64,000 nt of DNA from Sphingopyxis macrogoltabida (GTDB taxonomy: Bacteria > Pseudomonadota > Alphaproteobacteria > Sphingomonadales > Sphingomonadaceae), in contig NZ_CP009429.1 of NCBI RefSeq assembly GCF_001314325.1, forward strand, positions 2,790,501-2,854,500, in the 5' to 3' direction. The notes under the pieces are model-generated. The model saw nothing but the letters and a program-made list of their open reading frames with translations, did not search any database and was not told the origin of the DNA. A program made the position numbers and the translations under genes. Shown here piece by piece: positions 9,510-18,558 of the stretch. How positions within the stretch are numbered: position 1 is the first letter of the stretch; every line of letters begins with the position of its first letter.

Positions 9510-10508
9510 ATGACCAACGAGAACACCGCAGCCACCGCATTGATACTCGGCGCGACAGGCGGCATTGGCGGCGCGATCGGCGCCGCGCTCCGGCGCCGGG
9601 GATGGACCGTCAAGGCGCTCGCGCGCGATCCGGCCCAGGCGGCAGCCGGCTGGCAAAATGGTCCGTCGCCCCTGTGGATCGCGGGCGACGCGATGAACGA
9701 GGCCGACGTCGTGGCGGCTGCGGCCGGGACGTCGGTCATCGTCCATGCCGTCAATCCGCCGGGCTATCGCAACTGGGACCGTCTGGTGCTGCCGATGATC
9801 GGAAACAGCCTTGCCGCCGCGCGGGCGGCAGGCGGCGCCCGCATCATACTCCCGGGCACAGTCTATAATTTCGAGGCCGGAACCACGACCGTCGTGGACA
9901 GCACGACGCCGCAATCGGCGCGATCGCGCAAAGGCGCCATTCGCACGGAAATGGAAAGGCTGCTCGAAGAAGCGGCGCCCGACGTGCCCAGCCTGATCCT
10001 GCGGGCGGGAGATTTTTTCGGCCCCGGAATCCGGCAAAGCTGGTTCGCGCAAACGATGGTCACGCCCGGCGCACCGGTTCGGCGGATCGTCAATCCGGCG
10101 ATCGGCGCGGGCCACAGCTGGGCTTATCTTCCCGACCTTGCCGAGACTTTCGCCCGCTTGATCGAAAAGCCCGACCGGCTCGATGCTTTCGAGCGCCTCC
10201 AGTTCGAGGGTCATGTCGATGCAAGCGGCACAGAAATGATCGAGGCCGTGCGCGCGGCCGTCGGCCGGGATATTCCGGTCCGGGCTTTTCCCTGGTGGCT
10301 GATGCGGTGCCTTGCCCCGTTCGGCGGTTTTCCACGCGAAGTGGTCGAAGTAGAGCCCTATTGGCGCCACCCCATGCGGCTCGACAACCGGCGCCTTCAA
10401 CGCCTGCTCGGTAACGAGCCGCACACGCCGCTCGACACGGCGGTCAGGCATACGCTCGAAGCGCTTGGCTGCCTCGATCAACGCGGCACCCTGTCGCAAG
10501 CCGCGTGA
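9510..10508 (+). CDS. NmrA/SDR-like NAD(P)-binding Rossmann protein
   Basis: 332 residues. The start at 9510 follows CAGGAGA at about 7 nt. The Rossmann motif LILGATGGIGGAIGAAL is at residues 11-27, and the rest resembles atypical short-chain dehydrogenases / NAD-dependent epimerases (NmrA-type), including an ending segment with a helical sugar-epimerase-like cap. No catalytic YxxxK motif is obvious, so it could be a redox sensor or a reductase. Divergent from a LysR gene, which probably controls it. Confidence 0.8.
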   Translation: MTNENTAATALILGATGGIGGAIGAALRRRGWTVKALARDPAQAAAGWQNGPSPLWIAGDAMNEADVVAAAAGTSVIVHAVNPPGYRNWDRLVLPMIGNSLAAARAAGGARIILPGTVYNFEAGTTTVVDSTTPQSARSRKGAIRTEMERLLEEAAPDVPSLILRAGDFFGPGIRQSWFAQTMVTPGAPVRRIVNPAIGAGHSWAYLPDLAETFARLIEKPDRLDAFERLQFEGHVDASGTEMIEAVRAAVGRDIPVRAFPWWLMRCLAPFGGFPREVVEVEPYWRHPMRLDNRRLQRLLGNEPHTPLDTAVRHTLEALGCLDQRGTLSQAA

Positions 10509-10676
10509 CGGCGCGCCATCCGACGGATCGCGCAGCCCGTCCGGAAAGGCTTTTACAATCCCGTGGCGCCTCGTTATGGGGCCCGCGGCCGAAATCGCCA
10601 GCCGACGGCGCGGCGCACAGGCAAGCAGCAACTCTCATTATTGCCGGCATTTTTTCCGGGAAGATTTCTTTCGAAC

Positions 10677-11237
10677 ATGTCGAGCAGCGGGTTGATACAG
10701 ACGTTCATGCAGATCAGGCCGGCGCTGCACCGGTTTCTGGTCGTGCGCGGCGCTTCGACCGCCGAAGCCGAAGATATGCTGCAGGAAATCTCGCTGCGGC
10801 TCTCGACGGCCAATATCGGCCCGGTGGCCGAGGTCCGCGCCTATCTGTACAAAATGGCGTCGAACCAGTTTCAGCTACACCGCCGTACCGAGCAGCGCCG
10901 CGCGCGGCGCGAGGAAGACTGGGTCGATGCGAACAGCGCCGGCGAACGGGACATCGACCCCGCCGCATCCGCCGAGGTCCGGCTGATCCAGCGCGAAGAG
11001 CTTGCCATTCTCCAGACGGCGCTATCGAAGCTTCCCGAACGGACACGGTGGATATTCATGCAATTCCGGGTCGAAGGCCTGCCGCAAAAACAGATCGCCA
11101 ACGCGCTGGAGATCAGCGTCAGCGCCGTCGAAAAGCATCTGACGCGCGCCTATGGGGAAATCGCCGCCACGAAGCTGTTGCTGGATGGGGATCATGACCT
11201 GCCGCGGCATCTCAAGAACACAGGGGGCGTGTCATGA
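10677..11237 (+). CDS. ECF RNA polymerase sigma factor, FecI-like
   Basis: 186 residues from the ATG at 10677, where the sigma-70 region 2 alignment begins (LHRFLVVRGASTAEAEDMLQ). Region 4 is clear (LPERTRWIFMQFRVEGLPQ and the HTH ISVSAVEKHL). It is the first gene of a sigma / FecR / TonB-receptor operon, with its stop overlapping the fecR-like start as ATGA (11234-11237). In this arrangement the receptor with bound ligand signals through the anti-sigma protein to release the sigma factor and raise receptor expression. It is an iron-starvation-type system by analogy; the inducer is unknown. Confidence 0.9.
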   Translation: MSSSGLIQTFMQIRPALHRFLVVRGASTAEAEDMLQEISLRLSTANIGPVAEVRAYLYKMASNQFQLHRRTEQRRARREEDWVDANSAGERDIDPAASAEVRLIQREELAILQTALSKLPERTRWIFMQFRVEGLPQKQIANALEISVSAVEKHLTRAYGEIAATKLLLDGDHDLPRHLKNTGGVS

Positions 11238-12187
11238 GCATCGCGGAACAGAATCCTATCATCGAGCGGGCCATCGAATGGCACGTCCGGCTGCGCGACG
11301 GCGGCGACGACGTCTGGGAAGCATTTGCCGCCTGGCTCGAAGAAGATCCGCGCCACGCAGACGCCTATGAGCGGATCGAGGCGCTCGATGACCGGATCGG
11401 TCCGCTGCTGGACGATATCGATCGCCGGCAACCCGCCAATGACCTTTACGACGAGCCTCAGCCCCGGCGCCGCTTCCTCTATTGGGCAGGCGGCGCGCTG
11501 GCGGCGTCGGTCGCGGCGGCCTTGCTCCTGATACCGCAACTGTCCTCGCAATCGTACGAAGTCGCAACCACCGCCGGCGAGCGGCGCCAGCTCGAGCTCG
11601 AGCAGGGCACCGATATCGCGCTCAACGGCGACACGAAGCTGGTGCTGGACCGGGAGAACGCGCGCTCGGCGGAGTTGGTCCAAGGCCAAGCCCTGTTTCG
11701 TGTCCGGCACGATGACAACCGCCCGTTCGTCGTCGCGGTTGGCGATGTCCGGATCGTCGATGTCGGCACGATATTCGAAGTGGTGCGCGACGGCGGCGAG
11801 ATTCGCGTGGCGGTGTCGGAAGGCAAGGTCGAATATCGCGCCGCGGGCAAGGTCGTCCCGCTCGACGCCGGTCAGTCGCTGATTGCCGCGAGCGACGGAA
11901 AAATCACGGTGTCCGATACGCCCATCGAGGCCGTGGGGTCGTGGCAACACAAGCGATATCTGTACGCGGGCGCCCCGCTCTCGCGCGTCGCGTCCGATCT
12001 GTCGCGTAGTCTCGGCGTCGGCATCCGCGTCGATTCCGCACTCGGCAACCGGCCGTTTTCGGGCAACCTGCATATCGAGGGCACCAGCGAAGCCGAATTG
12101 CACCGCCTCGCCGCCGCGCTCGACGTCCGTCTCCAGCGTGAAGGGCGTATCTGGGTCATGAGGCCGCCAACAAGTGCGCCGGATTGA
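11234..12187 (+). CDS. FecR-type membrane anti-sigma factor
   Basis: 317 residues: a cytoplasmic N-terminal part with the DUF4880-like AAWLEEDPRHADAYERIEAL motif (about residues 32-51), one membrane span (about 81-101), a periplasmic FecR domain (about 105-200) and a C-terminal STN-like / DUF4974-type segment (about 240-305). It transmits the ligand signal from the receptor's STN domain to the sigma factor. It overlaps the sigma gene by 4 nt and the receptor gene by 14 nt, so all three are probably translationally coupled. Confidence 0.92.
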   Translation: MSIAEQNPIIERAIEWHVRLRDGGDDVWEAFAAWLEEDPRHADAYERIEALDDRIGPLLDDIDRRQPANDLYDEPQPRRRFLYWAGGALAASVAAALLLIPQLSSQSYEVATTAGERRQLELEQGTDIALNGDTKLVLDRENARSAELVQGQALFRVRHDDNRPFVVAVGDVRIVDVGTIFEVVRDGGEIRVAVSEGKVEYRAAGKVVPLDAGQSLIAASDGKITVSDTPIEAVGSWQHKRYLYAGAPLSRVASDLSRSLGVGIRVDSALGNRPFSGNLHIEGTSEAELHRLAAALDVRLQREGRIWVMRPPTSAPD

Positions 12188-14534
12188 TCTGGTTGCGGCC
12201 GCGGGTGCCGTGGCAATCAGCCTTGGCAGCGCGGCCCCGGTGTGGGCCCAGAGCTTCGATGTTCCGCCCGGGCCGCTGGGCGATGTCGCGGGGCGGATCG
12301 GTGCGCAGTCCGGCACGACGGTAACCGTTCCCGATCCCGAACTCGCCAAGCGGCGCTCGCCGGGCGTGCGCGGCCGCCTTGGCCTGCGCGAAGCGCTGCG
12401 CCGCGCCCTCGCCGGGACCGGCGCCGAAGCGCGCTTCTTCGACGGGCGCACGGTTCGCATCGTCCGCCGGACCGTAACGGTACCGAAAGCGCCGAAACCG
12501 TCGCGGCCGAAACCCGCCGTCCGGCCCGTCGCCCCTCCACCCGCGGCGGAAGCCCCGGAGGAGATCATCGTCACCGGCAGCAAGGCGCAAACGTCGCTCG
12601 ACAGCTATCCGGGAACGGCAAACATCATCGATATCGCAGGCAGTTGGAGTAGCCGAAACGGCACCGACGGAACCGCCGCGATCACGCGGCTCCTGCCATC
12701 GCTTTCGACCACCAATCTCGGCAGGGGCCGGGAAAAAATCTTCATTCGCGGGGTCGCCGACAGCAGCTTCAATGGCCCGACGCAATCGGCGACCGGGCAA
12801 TATCTGGGCGATGTCCGCCTGACCTTCAATGCGCCCGATCCGTCGCTGAACCTTTACGACATGCGGCGGGTGGAGGTGCTCGTCGGCCCGCAGGCACCGT
12901 TGTACGGGGCGGGCTCGCTCGGCGGCATCATCAGGTTCGTGCCCAATACGCCCGACCTTCACCGGCTATCGGGCAGCGCATCGGCCCTTACCGAATATAC
13001 CAAGGGTGGCGGCCTCGGCGGCGAAGTCAACGCCATGCTCAACATCCCGATTTCGGACGGGCGCTGGGCCGCGCGAATGACCGCCTCGATCGGCGAGCGC
13101 GCCGGCTATATCGATGCGCCCGCGCAGGGTGCGAAGAATATCAACCCGACGCAAAGCTATGGCTATCGCATCGCGCTGCGCGGCGAAGATGTGGGCGGCT
13201 GGACCCTCGACCTTGGCCATGTCCGGCAACATATCGAGACCGCCTCGGGCCAATATGTCCTGCATGGCCCCGGCGAGCCGACGATCGCACAGCCTTTCCG
13301 CAGCGATTATCGCCTTGCCTATTTGCGGGCCGAAAAGCAGCTCGGCGACGCCGCGCTGGTATCGACCACCGCGATCGTGCGGCACGATCTCGAGAGCGAA
13401 TTCGATGCCAGCCCGCTGTTCGAAATCGTCTCCCGGTTCGGGGAAGCGAGCAAGATCTCCATCCTGTCGCACGAGACCCGCGTCTCGGGGGGCGGGCGGC
13501 GAACGCCGTGGGTGATCGGGGCGAGCGCAATCTATAGCCGCAGCCTCGTTTCGCAGTTTCTGGATCTCGCCGACTTCCCGAGGATCGCGGTCGAGGTCGT
13601 CGACCGGAACCTCGACACGGCGCTCTATGGCCGGGTTACGCGTTCGCTGAGCCCGTCGCTGTCCGTGACGGTCGGGGGGCGTCTGACCTACGCGAGGACC
13701 GAAAGCTACATCCGCGATCCCAAGCCGCCGAATACCGCCGAAAGTTTTCGCGACGGCGCGCGCTTCTCGCGGACGGTGGCGCTCGACTGGCAGCCCGGCG
13801 GCCTCTCCTCGGCGTTCGTCCGTCACGATCAGGGGTTTCGCGCCGGCGGCCTGACCGCTTACCCGACGGCTCTCGGGCTCGTTGCCCAGCCATTCCGCCC
13901 GGACACGCTGGATATGTACGAACTCGGGGTCAGGCTCGGCCGATCCGACCGCGACGAGCTTTCGCTCCGCGCCGCCTTCTTCCTGAACAAATGGCACAAT
14001 ATGCAGGCCGACCTGATCGACGTGACGGGATTTCCCTACACCGCCAATGTCGGAAACGGGCGGATTGTCGGCCTCGACGCCGAACTGCGCTGGCGGCCGG
14101 ACCCCGAGCTGCTTCTCACGGCGTCGGCATTCGTCAACGATAGCCGCCTGACCCCTTCCGAAGCGGTCGGTCCCGCCGGCAAGGGCCAGCCGCTGCCGAA
14201 CGTCGCCGGCGTCGGAGGCCGGCTGGCGGCGGACTGGCGCCGCGAACTCGCGGCGGACAGGGCACTGACCGCGAGGGCCTCGATACGCTACGTCGGAAAA
14301 TCGCGCCTCGGCGTCGGGTCGGTGCTCGACATACCGCAAGGCGGCTATGCGGTCATCGACATGGGCGTCGGAATCGACGTCGGACGGATCGCGCTGTCGC
14401 TCAATCTCGACAATGTGGCCGACGCGCGCGGCAATACCTTCGCCTTCGGCAACCCGTTCTCGGTCGTTCGCCGCGATCAGGTGACCCCGCTTCGCCCGCG
14501 TTCGCTCCGGCTCGGCATCGACTTCGCCTTCTGA
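12174..14534 (+). CDS. TonB-dependent receptor with STN signalling domain
   Basis: 786 residues from a GTG at 12174 inside the end of the fecR-like gene; no in-frame ATG fits the signal peptide (cleavage near AWA/VWAQ, residue 26). An STN domain occupies about residues 30-96, then a Pro-rich linker (about 103-127), a TonB box (EEIIVTGSK, about 129-137), the plug (VEVLVGPQAPLYG), and a beta-barrel ending in DFAF. STN plus the upstream sigma/FecR pair marks it as a self-signalling transducer, probably for a ferric siderophore or a related chelate (inference). Confidence 0.93.
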   Translation: MRRIDLVAAAGAVAISLGSAAPVWAQSFDVPPGPLGDVAGRIGAQSGTTVTVPDPELAKRRSPGVRGRLGLREALRRALAGTGAEARFFDGRTVRIVRRTVTVPKAPKPSRPKPAVRPVAPPPAAEAPEEIIVTGSKAQTSLDSYPGTANIIDIAGSWSSRNGTDGTAAITRLLPSLSTTNLGRGREKIFIRGVADSSFNGPTQSATGQYLGDVRLTFNAPDPSLNLYDMRRVEVLVGPQAPLYGAGSLGGIIRFVPNTPDLHRLSGSASALTEYTKGGGLGGEVNAMLNIPISDGRWAARMTASIGERAGYIDAPAQGAKNINPTQSYGYRIALRGEDVGGWTLDLGHVRQHIETASGQYVLHGPGEPTIAQPFRSDYRLAYLRAEKQLGDAALVSTTAIVRHDLESEFDASPLFEIVSRFGEASKISILSHETRVSGGGRRTPWVIGASAIYSRSLVSQFLDLADFPRIAVEVVDRNLDTALYGRVTRSLSPSLSVTVGGRLTYARTESYIRDPKPPNTAESFRDGARFSRTVALDWQPGGLSSAFVRHDQGFRAGGLTAYPTALGLVAQPFRPDTLDMYELGVRLGRSDRDELSLRAAFFLNKWHNMQADLIDVTGFPYTANVGNGRIVGLDAELRWRPDPELLLTASAFVNDSRLTPSEAVGPAGKGQPLPNVAGVGGRLAADWRRELAADRALTARASIRYVGKSRLGVGSVLDIPQGGYAVIDMGVGIDVGRIALSLNLDNVADARGNTFAFGNPFSVVRRDQVTPLRPRSLRLGIDFAF

Positions 14535-14692
14535 ACCGCCGGGCGCGCGGAGGGTCCGTTTTGCACAAAAATGCGCTCCCGCCGGATTTATGGTGGGGAT
14601 TCCTCCGGGGCACGGTGTCCTAGGCGTGAAGGACGGCGAACCGACAGCGGTCGGTGCGCCTCGTTCGGACGTTCATGTCTAGTGGAGGACAT

Positions 14693-14992
14693 ATGAGAAA
14701 TACTTGGATTCTGGCGCCTGTACTCGCGATTGCGGTCACGGGCTGCGCCAGCAACGCCGACCAGCGGGCCGCGGTTCGCGGGGCGCTGATCGGAGCGGCC
14801 GGTGGCGCCGTGGTCAGCGCCGCAACCGGCGGCGATTTGGCGGAAGGCGCGGCGATCGGCGCGGTCGGCGGCGCCGCAATCGGTGTCATCACGCAGGATG
14901 GCCGCCAGCGCAAAGTCTATCGCGACCGCGACGGGCGCCGTTACTGGGTCGATGACCGTGGCCGTCGCCGCCACATGTCGGACCGGCGCTGA
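14693..14992 (+). CDS. Glycine-zipper lipoprotein
   Basis: 99 residues, start 14693 after GTGGAGGAC. The signal peptide ends in the lipobox AVTGC (Cys18), so it is probably a lipid-anchored envelope protein. A glycine zipper follows (GALIGAAGGAVVSAATGGD and GAAIGAVGGAAIGV), then a basic Arg/Tyr-rich tail. This resembles the 17-kDa-antigen/YMGG-like group of outer-membrane lipoproteins of unknown function. Confidence 0.82.
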   Translation: MRNTWILAPVLAIAVTGCASNADQRAAVRGALIGAAGGAVVSAATGGDLAEGAAIGAVGGAAIGVITQDGRQRKVYRDRDGRRYWVDDRGRRRHMSDRR

Positions 14993-15060
14993 CCCTTTTT
15001 CACAACCGAATCACGATGCGCGGCCAGAGCGGCCGCAAGATACACATGATGGAGTATGAT

Positions 15061-15714
15061 ATGCGTAGCGTAATGACGTCCTTGTTTTTCGCCGTGTCGG
15101 CGGCAGCTTTTGCGGCGCCGGCGATGGCTCAGGACGCGCCGAGCGGCCTCAGGGTCGGCGTAATCGGCGGACTCGATATCGTCCGCCCCGGCAGCACCGA
15201 GGATTCGGACGTCGCTGGCGACGATCAGAGCACCGAAGGCTTTCTGTATGGCCTCGATGCCGGTTACGACCTCGCGCTTGGCCGGGTGGTCGTGGGCATC
15301 GAAGGCGAGTGGAGCGATTCGACCGGCAAGACCAAGACCGATCGCAGCGACCCCAATTTCTTCGGCTATGGCAAGGTGGCGCCCGGCCGCGACCTGTATG
15401 TCGGCGCCCGCGTCGGCTTTGCTGCCGGCCCCGATACGCTGATCTATGCGAAAGGCGGCTATACGAACGCCCGTCTGAACGTCGTCGCCTCGAACGGCGA
15501 CATCGACCGCAAGGAACGATTCCGGCTCGACGGCTGGCGGATCGGCGCCGGCGTCGAACATGCGATCGGAAGCCGCAGCTACGCCAAGATCGAATATCGT
15601 TACTCCAACTATACCGAAGCGGATTTCCGTTTCCGCGACGGCGACACCACCGACCGGTTCGAGGTCGACACCGACCGGCACCAGATCGTCGCCGGCGTGG
15701 GCTTCCGCTTCTAG
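15061..15714 (+). CDS. Outer-membrane beta-barrel protein (small porin-like)
   Basis: 217 residues from the ATG at 15061, which has GGAG six bases upstream; an in-frame ATG at 15046 lacks this. A cleaved signal peptide ends at AMA/Q (about residue 23). The body shows alternating beta-strand pattern and the C-terminus VAGVGFRF is a classic outer-membrane barrel end, as in the 8-stranded OMP_b-brl family. Possible role is surface structure or adhesion; no specific function is readable. Confidence 0.82.
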   Translation: MRSVMTSLFFAVSAAAFAAPAMAQDAPSGLRVGVIGGLDIVRPGSTEDSDVAGDDQSTEGFLYGLDAGYDLALGRVVVGIEGEWSDSTGKTKTDRSDPNFFGYGKVAPGRDLYVGARVGFAAGPDTLIYAKGGYTNARLNVVASNGDIDRKERFRLDGWRIGAGVEHAIGSRSYAKIEYRYSNYTEADFRFRDGDTTDRFEVDTDRHQIVAGVGFRF

Positions 15715-15722
15715 GCACCAGC

Positions 15723-15749
15723 AGCGCGGCAGGCACGCCCTGCCGCGCT
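15723..15749 (+). terminator. Hairpin between the OMP and rcnB-like genes
   Basis: A perfect 11-bp stem, AGCGCGGCAGG (15723-15733) with CCTGCCGCGCT (15739-15749), loop CACGC, starting 9 nt after the OMP stop. No U-tract follows, so it may be a weak terminator or an mRNA 3' stabiliser. Confidence 0.55.
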
Positions 15750-15775
15750 CTTCCCCCCTCGCGGAGAAGCTTGTC

Positions 15776-16159
15776 ATGAAAAAAGCGGCAACCATTGCGC
15801 TGTGCCTCGCCGCCATCCTGCCTCTTTCGGCGGCCGGCGCACGGGACCACCACCGGGATCGTGACGATCGCCGCTGGGATTCACGCGACGAACGTTTCGA
15901 TCGGGACGATCGCCATCGCCATAGGGACCGGTTCGACGGCCGGCGTCACGCCAGATATGTCGAATGGCGCAGATGGCACCGCGGCGAACGCTTCGACCGT
16001 CGATATGCCCGCGACTATCGGGTGATCGACTATCGCCGCTATCGCGGTTTGCGGCCTCCCCCGCGCGGTCATTATTATGCCCGCTCGGGCAACGACGCCA
16101 TCCTGGTTGCGATCGCGACCGGTATTGTGGCCGCGGTCATTACCGACGCCATCCGTTAG
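15776..16159 (+). CDS. RcnB family periplasmic protein
   Basis: 127 residues, start 15776 after GCGGAGAAGC. The N-terminal signal peptide is followed by a striking Asp/Arg/His-rich stretch (about residues 23-60), a RcnB-type WRRWHRGE / YRVIDYRRYRGLRPPPRGHYY core, and a hydrophobic C-terminal span (about 105-123). RcnB proteins are linked to nickel/cobalt homeostasis in enterobacteria, but alphaproteobacterial relatives are mostly uncharacterised. The His/Asp-rich region may bind metal (inference). A strong terminator follows. Confidence 0.78.
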   Translation: MKKAATIALCLAAILPLSAAGARDHHRDRDDRRWDSRDERFDRDDRHRHRDRFDGRRHARYVEWRRWHRGERFDRRYARDYRVIDYRRYRGLRPPPRGHYYARSGNDAILVAIATGIVAAVITDAIR

Positions 16160-16234
16160 TCGGAGCAGAGGCGTATCGGAACCTGGCGCCCCCTCCCCCT
16201 CCCTGCCCTGTTTCGATACTACCTGACCCGATGA

Positions 16235-16280
16235 CCTGTGGAGCCGCGCGCGATACCGTGCGCGGCTCCACAGGCTTTTT
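16235..16280 (+). terminator. Strong rho-independent terminator after rcnB-like gene
   Basis: A 15-bp perfect stem CCTGTGGAGCCGCGC (16235-16249) / GCGCGGCTCCACAGG (16260-16274) with a 10-nt loop is followed directly by CTTTTT. Confidence 0.85.
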
Positions 16281-16376
16281 GGCCCCGGCTACCTTGCCGT
16301 GTTTCGATCGGCCTCGATGACTGAATCCGAAAATGGCCGTTCGTGGACGGGTCGCTTGGCATTTCGGCCCTCCGCA

Positions 16377-17171
16377 TCAACTGGTCAGCAGTTTCAGACC
16401 CGAAAAGAGCAGCACGGCGGCGAGCGCGGGGCGCAACAGATGGTCGGGCGCCCGGCTGGACAACAGGCTGCCGACGATCACTCCGGGGATCGAGCCGATC
16501 AGCAGGCTGATAAGGAGCACCGGATCGACATCGCCGTAAAGCCAGTGTCCCGATCCCGCGACCAGCGCCAGCGGGACGGCGTGCACGATGTCGGTACCGA
16601 CAATCCGCGACACCGGCAGGTTCGGATAGAGCATCAGCAAGGCGGTTACCCCGATCGCCCCCGCCCCGACCGAAGAAATCGAAACGGCAACCCCGATGAA
16701 GGCGCCGAGCAGCACGGTCGGAAGCAGAGCGCGCGGGTCGTGGCGGCTGCCGCCCCGCCGCGCGAGCCGCACCAGACGTTTCTGGAAAAGCGCCGCGAAG
16801 GCGGTCAAAATCAGCATGCAGCCGAGGAAGACGATGATCACATGTTCGGCCTTCGCGCCGATTTCTCCCAAACCCTGCAACGCGGCGACCGACAAGAGCG
16901 CGGCCGGGATCGACCCGGCGGCCAAGCGGCGGAAAATGCGCCAGTCGACGGTATCGCGCCAGCCGTGGACCGTGCTTCCTACGGTCTTGGTCACCGCAGC
17001 GAACAGCAGGTCGGTCCCGACCGCCGTCTTGGCGTTGACGCCGAACATGAGGACCAGCAGCGGCGTCATCAACGACCCGCCGCCGACGCCGGTCAGCCCG
17101 ACCATGACGCCGACGAACAGGCCGGCGGTGATATGCATGACGTCGAGGTGACCGAGCATAGTCTGGAACAA
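16377..17171 (-). CDS. TauE/SafE family anion exporter
   Basis: A multi-span membrane protein (about 264 residues) with the two family repeats, each opening with a Gly-rich segment (GVMVGLTGVGGGSLMTPLL and GVAVSISSVGAGAIGVTALL). The family exports sulfite and organosulfonates; the substrate here is not readable. I placed the start at a TTG (17171) because AGGAGG (17183-17178) sits exactly 6 nt before it; an in-frame ATG at 17195 lies upstream of that site and ATGs at 17159 and 17138 lie further in. Confidence 0.85.
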   Translation of the reverse strand: MFQTMLGHLDVMHITAGLFVGVMVGLTGVGGGSLMTPLLVLMFGVNAKTAVGTDLLFAAVTKTVGSTVHGWRDTVDWRIFRRLAAGSIPAALLSVAALQGLGEIGAKAEHVIIVFLGCMLILTAFAALFQKRLVRLARRGGSRHDPRALLPTVLLGAFIGVAVSISSVGAGAIGVTALLMLYPNLPVSRIVGTDIVHAVPLALVAGSGHWLYGDVDPVLLISLLIGSIPGVIVGSLLSSRAPDHLLRPALAAVLLFSGLKLLTS

Positions 17172-17277
17172 CCAAATCCTCCTGGTTCGCCCCATGCTGG
17201 CAGCGGCCGCTCCGCCCTGTCAAACGGCGATCGATCAAATGCCGGCGAGCACGGCGACCCGCCCGCCGGCACGCGCC

Positions 17278-17778
17278 TTACGGACGTTCGATCACCACGG
17301 TTACCGCCCGACGGTTCTTCGCATAGGCGGCCTCGTCCGATCCCGCGGCGGCCGGGCGCTCCTTGCCATAGCTGATGACATCGACCCGGCCGGGATCGAC
17401 CCCGAGCGTCGCGAGATAGTTTTTCGCCGAGTTTGCGCGCCGCTCGCCGAGCGCGATGTTATAATCGCGCGTTCCACGCTCGTCGGCATGCCCCTCCAGC
17501 GTCACGCGGACACCGGGATTGCGCGCCAGCCAGGCGGCCTGACTTTGAAGAATGGCCATATCCTCGGCATCGACGTTGAACTGGTCGAAGCCGAAGAAGA
17601 TGCGATCCGACGACACGTTCGCGACAAAATCCTGTTGCGATCCGGGAATAACGCGATCGCTCTCTTCCGGTCCGCAGCAGGCCGGCGGCGGCGGCAGATC
17701 CTTGGGCGCCTTCTTGGCGCAGCCGCCGACCGCAAGCATCGCGGCCATCGCACTCATCAAAGCAAGCTTCTTCGTCAT
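17278..17778 (-). CDS. pal: Peptidoglycan-associated lipoprotein Pal
   Basis: 166 residues: signal peptide with lipobox AVGGC (Cys20), a short Pro-rich linker, then an OmpA-like peptidoglycan-binding domain with TLEGHADERGTRDYNIALGE and the RR(A) helix that contacts diaminopimelate. Pal anchors the outer membrane and works with TolB. Unusually, no tol gene is adjacent: its neighbours are a TauE-like permease and an anti-sigma gene, so it may be either the main pal moved from the tol operon or a paralogue. Confidence 0.9.
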   Translation of the reverse strand: MTKKLALMSAMAAMLAVGGCAKKAPKDLPPPPACCGPEESDRVIPGSQQDFVANVSSDRIFFGFDQFNVDAEDMAILQSQAAWLARNPGVRVTLEGHADERGTRDYNIALGERRANSAKNYLATLGVDPGRVDVISYGKERPAAAGSDEAAYAKNRRAVTVVIERP

Positions 17779-17835
17779 ATTTCCCCCCTCGTGTTGAGGA
17801 ACCCACTCCGGTCGGTTCCGTAAAAATCATATTGG

Positions 17836-18558
17836 TCAGGAGCGCGCCCGCGCGAGTGCCTCGGCCCGCGCATCGATCGCGGCAGGCCCGCTGTCACCGA
17901 CCAACGCATAGGACATGTCGCCGCGGCGCCAGTAGGCGACCGAATGCTCGCCTTCGCGAACCGCGTCGGGCCGTTCGGGCGCGCTTTCTCGCCCGCGCTT
18001 TGCAAAGAGCGACAGATGATCGCCCTCGCCGGTCTTGAGCGCCATGACCAGCGCCGGCCCGCGTTCCGTGGGGAATAGTTGCACGTCGGTGACCTTCCAG
18101 TCGGCCGGCACCTTAGGCACCGAAATTTTGGTCGCGCGCCGGATCTCGCGCGCGTCGAACTTCGGCGCTTCGAGTTGCGAAGCCATGTCGGCACGCATTC
18201 CGGAGACCATATGCGATGTCAGCGCATCGTCGACGTAAGCGGGCGGCCCCTGGAATATCACCAGCAAGGCGGCGGCGATTCCCGAGGCCGACAGGCCCGC
18301 CGCGGGTGTCCAACGCCGCCAGCGGGCGCCGGCGGCGTTGGGCGAAAGACCCTCAAGCCCCCCGGCCAGTCGGCGAGGCAAGGGGGCGCGGTCGCGCGCA
18401 AGCAGTTGCAACGCGCTCCGCGTCCCCAGATCCCCCATCACGCGCGCGGCAAGTTCGGGGTGCTGGCGCAGATAGTCTTCGACGGCAAAGCGTCCCTCGG
18501 TATCGAGCTGCCCGTCCACATAAGCGTCGATTTCCTGCTCACTCGGTGCGGCTGCCAT
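17836..18558 (-). CDS. Anti-sigma factor (membrane-anchored)
   Basis: 240 residues. The N-terminal EQEIDAYVDGQLDTEGRFAV resembles anti-sigma domains of the RsrA/zf-HC2 group but lacks the zinc-binding HxxxCxxC residues, so it is not a zinc redox switch. One membrane span lies near residues 88-105, leaving a periplasmic C-terminal domain. It overlaps the end of the sigma gene by 20 nt, the usual sign of a cognate pair with fixed stoichiometry. Confidence 0.82.
   Translation of the reverse strand: MAAAPSEQEIDAYVDGQLDTEGRFAVEDYLRQHPELAARVMGDLGTRSALQLLARDRAPLPRRLAGGLEGLSPNAAGARWRRWTPAAGLSASGIAAALLVIFQGPPAYVDDALTSHMVSGMRADMASQLEAPKFDAREIRRATKISVPKVPADWKVTDVQLFPTERGPALVMALKTGEGDHLSLFAKRGRESAPERPDAVREGEHSVAYWRRGDMSYALVGDSGPAAIDARAEALARARS

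Noticed and set aside
16640..17375. Plus-strand open frame over the TauE/SafE gene
   Set aside because: The product is Asp/Arg/Gln-rich low-complexity typical of antisense frames in GC-rich genes; the minus-strand frame encodes clear membrane spans.
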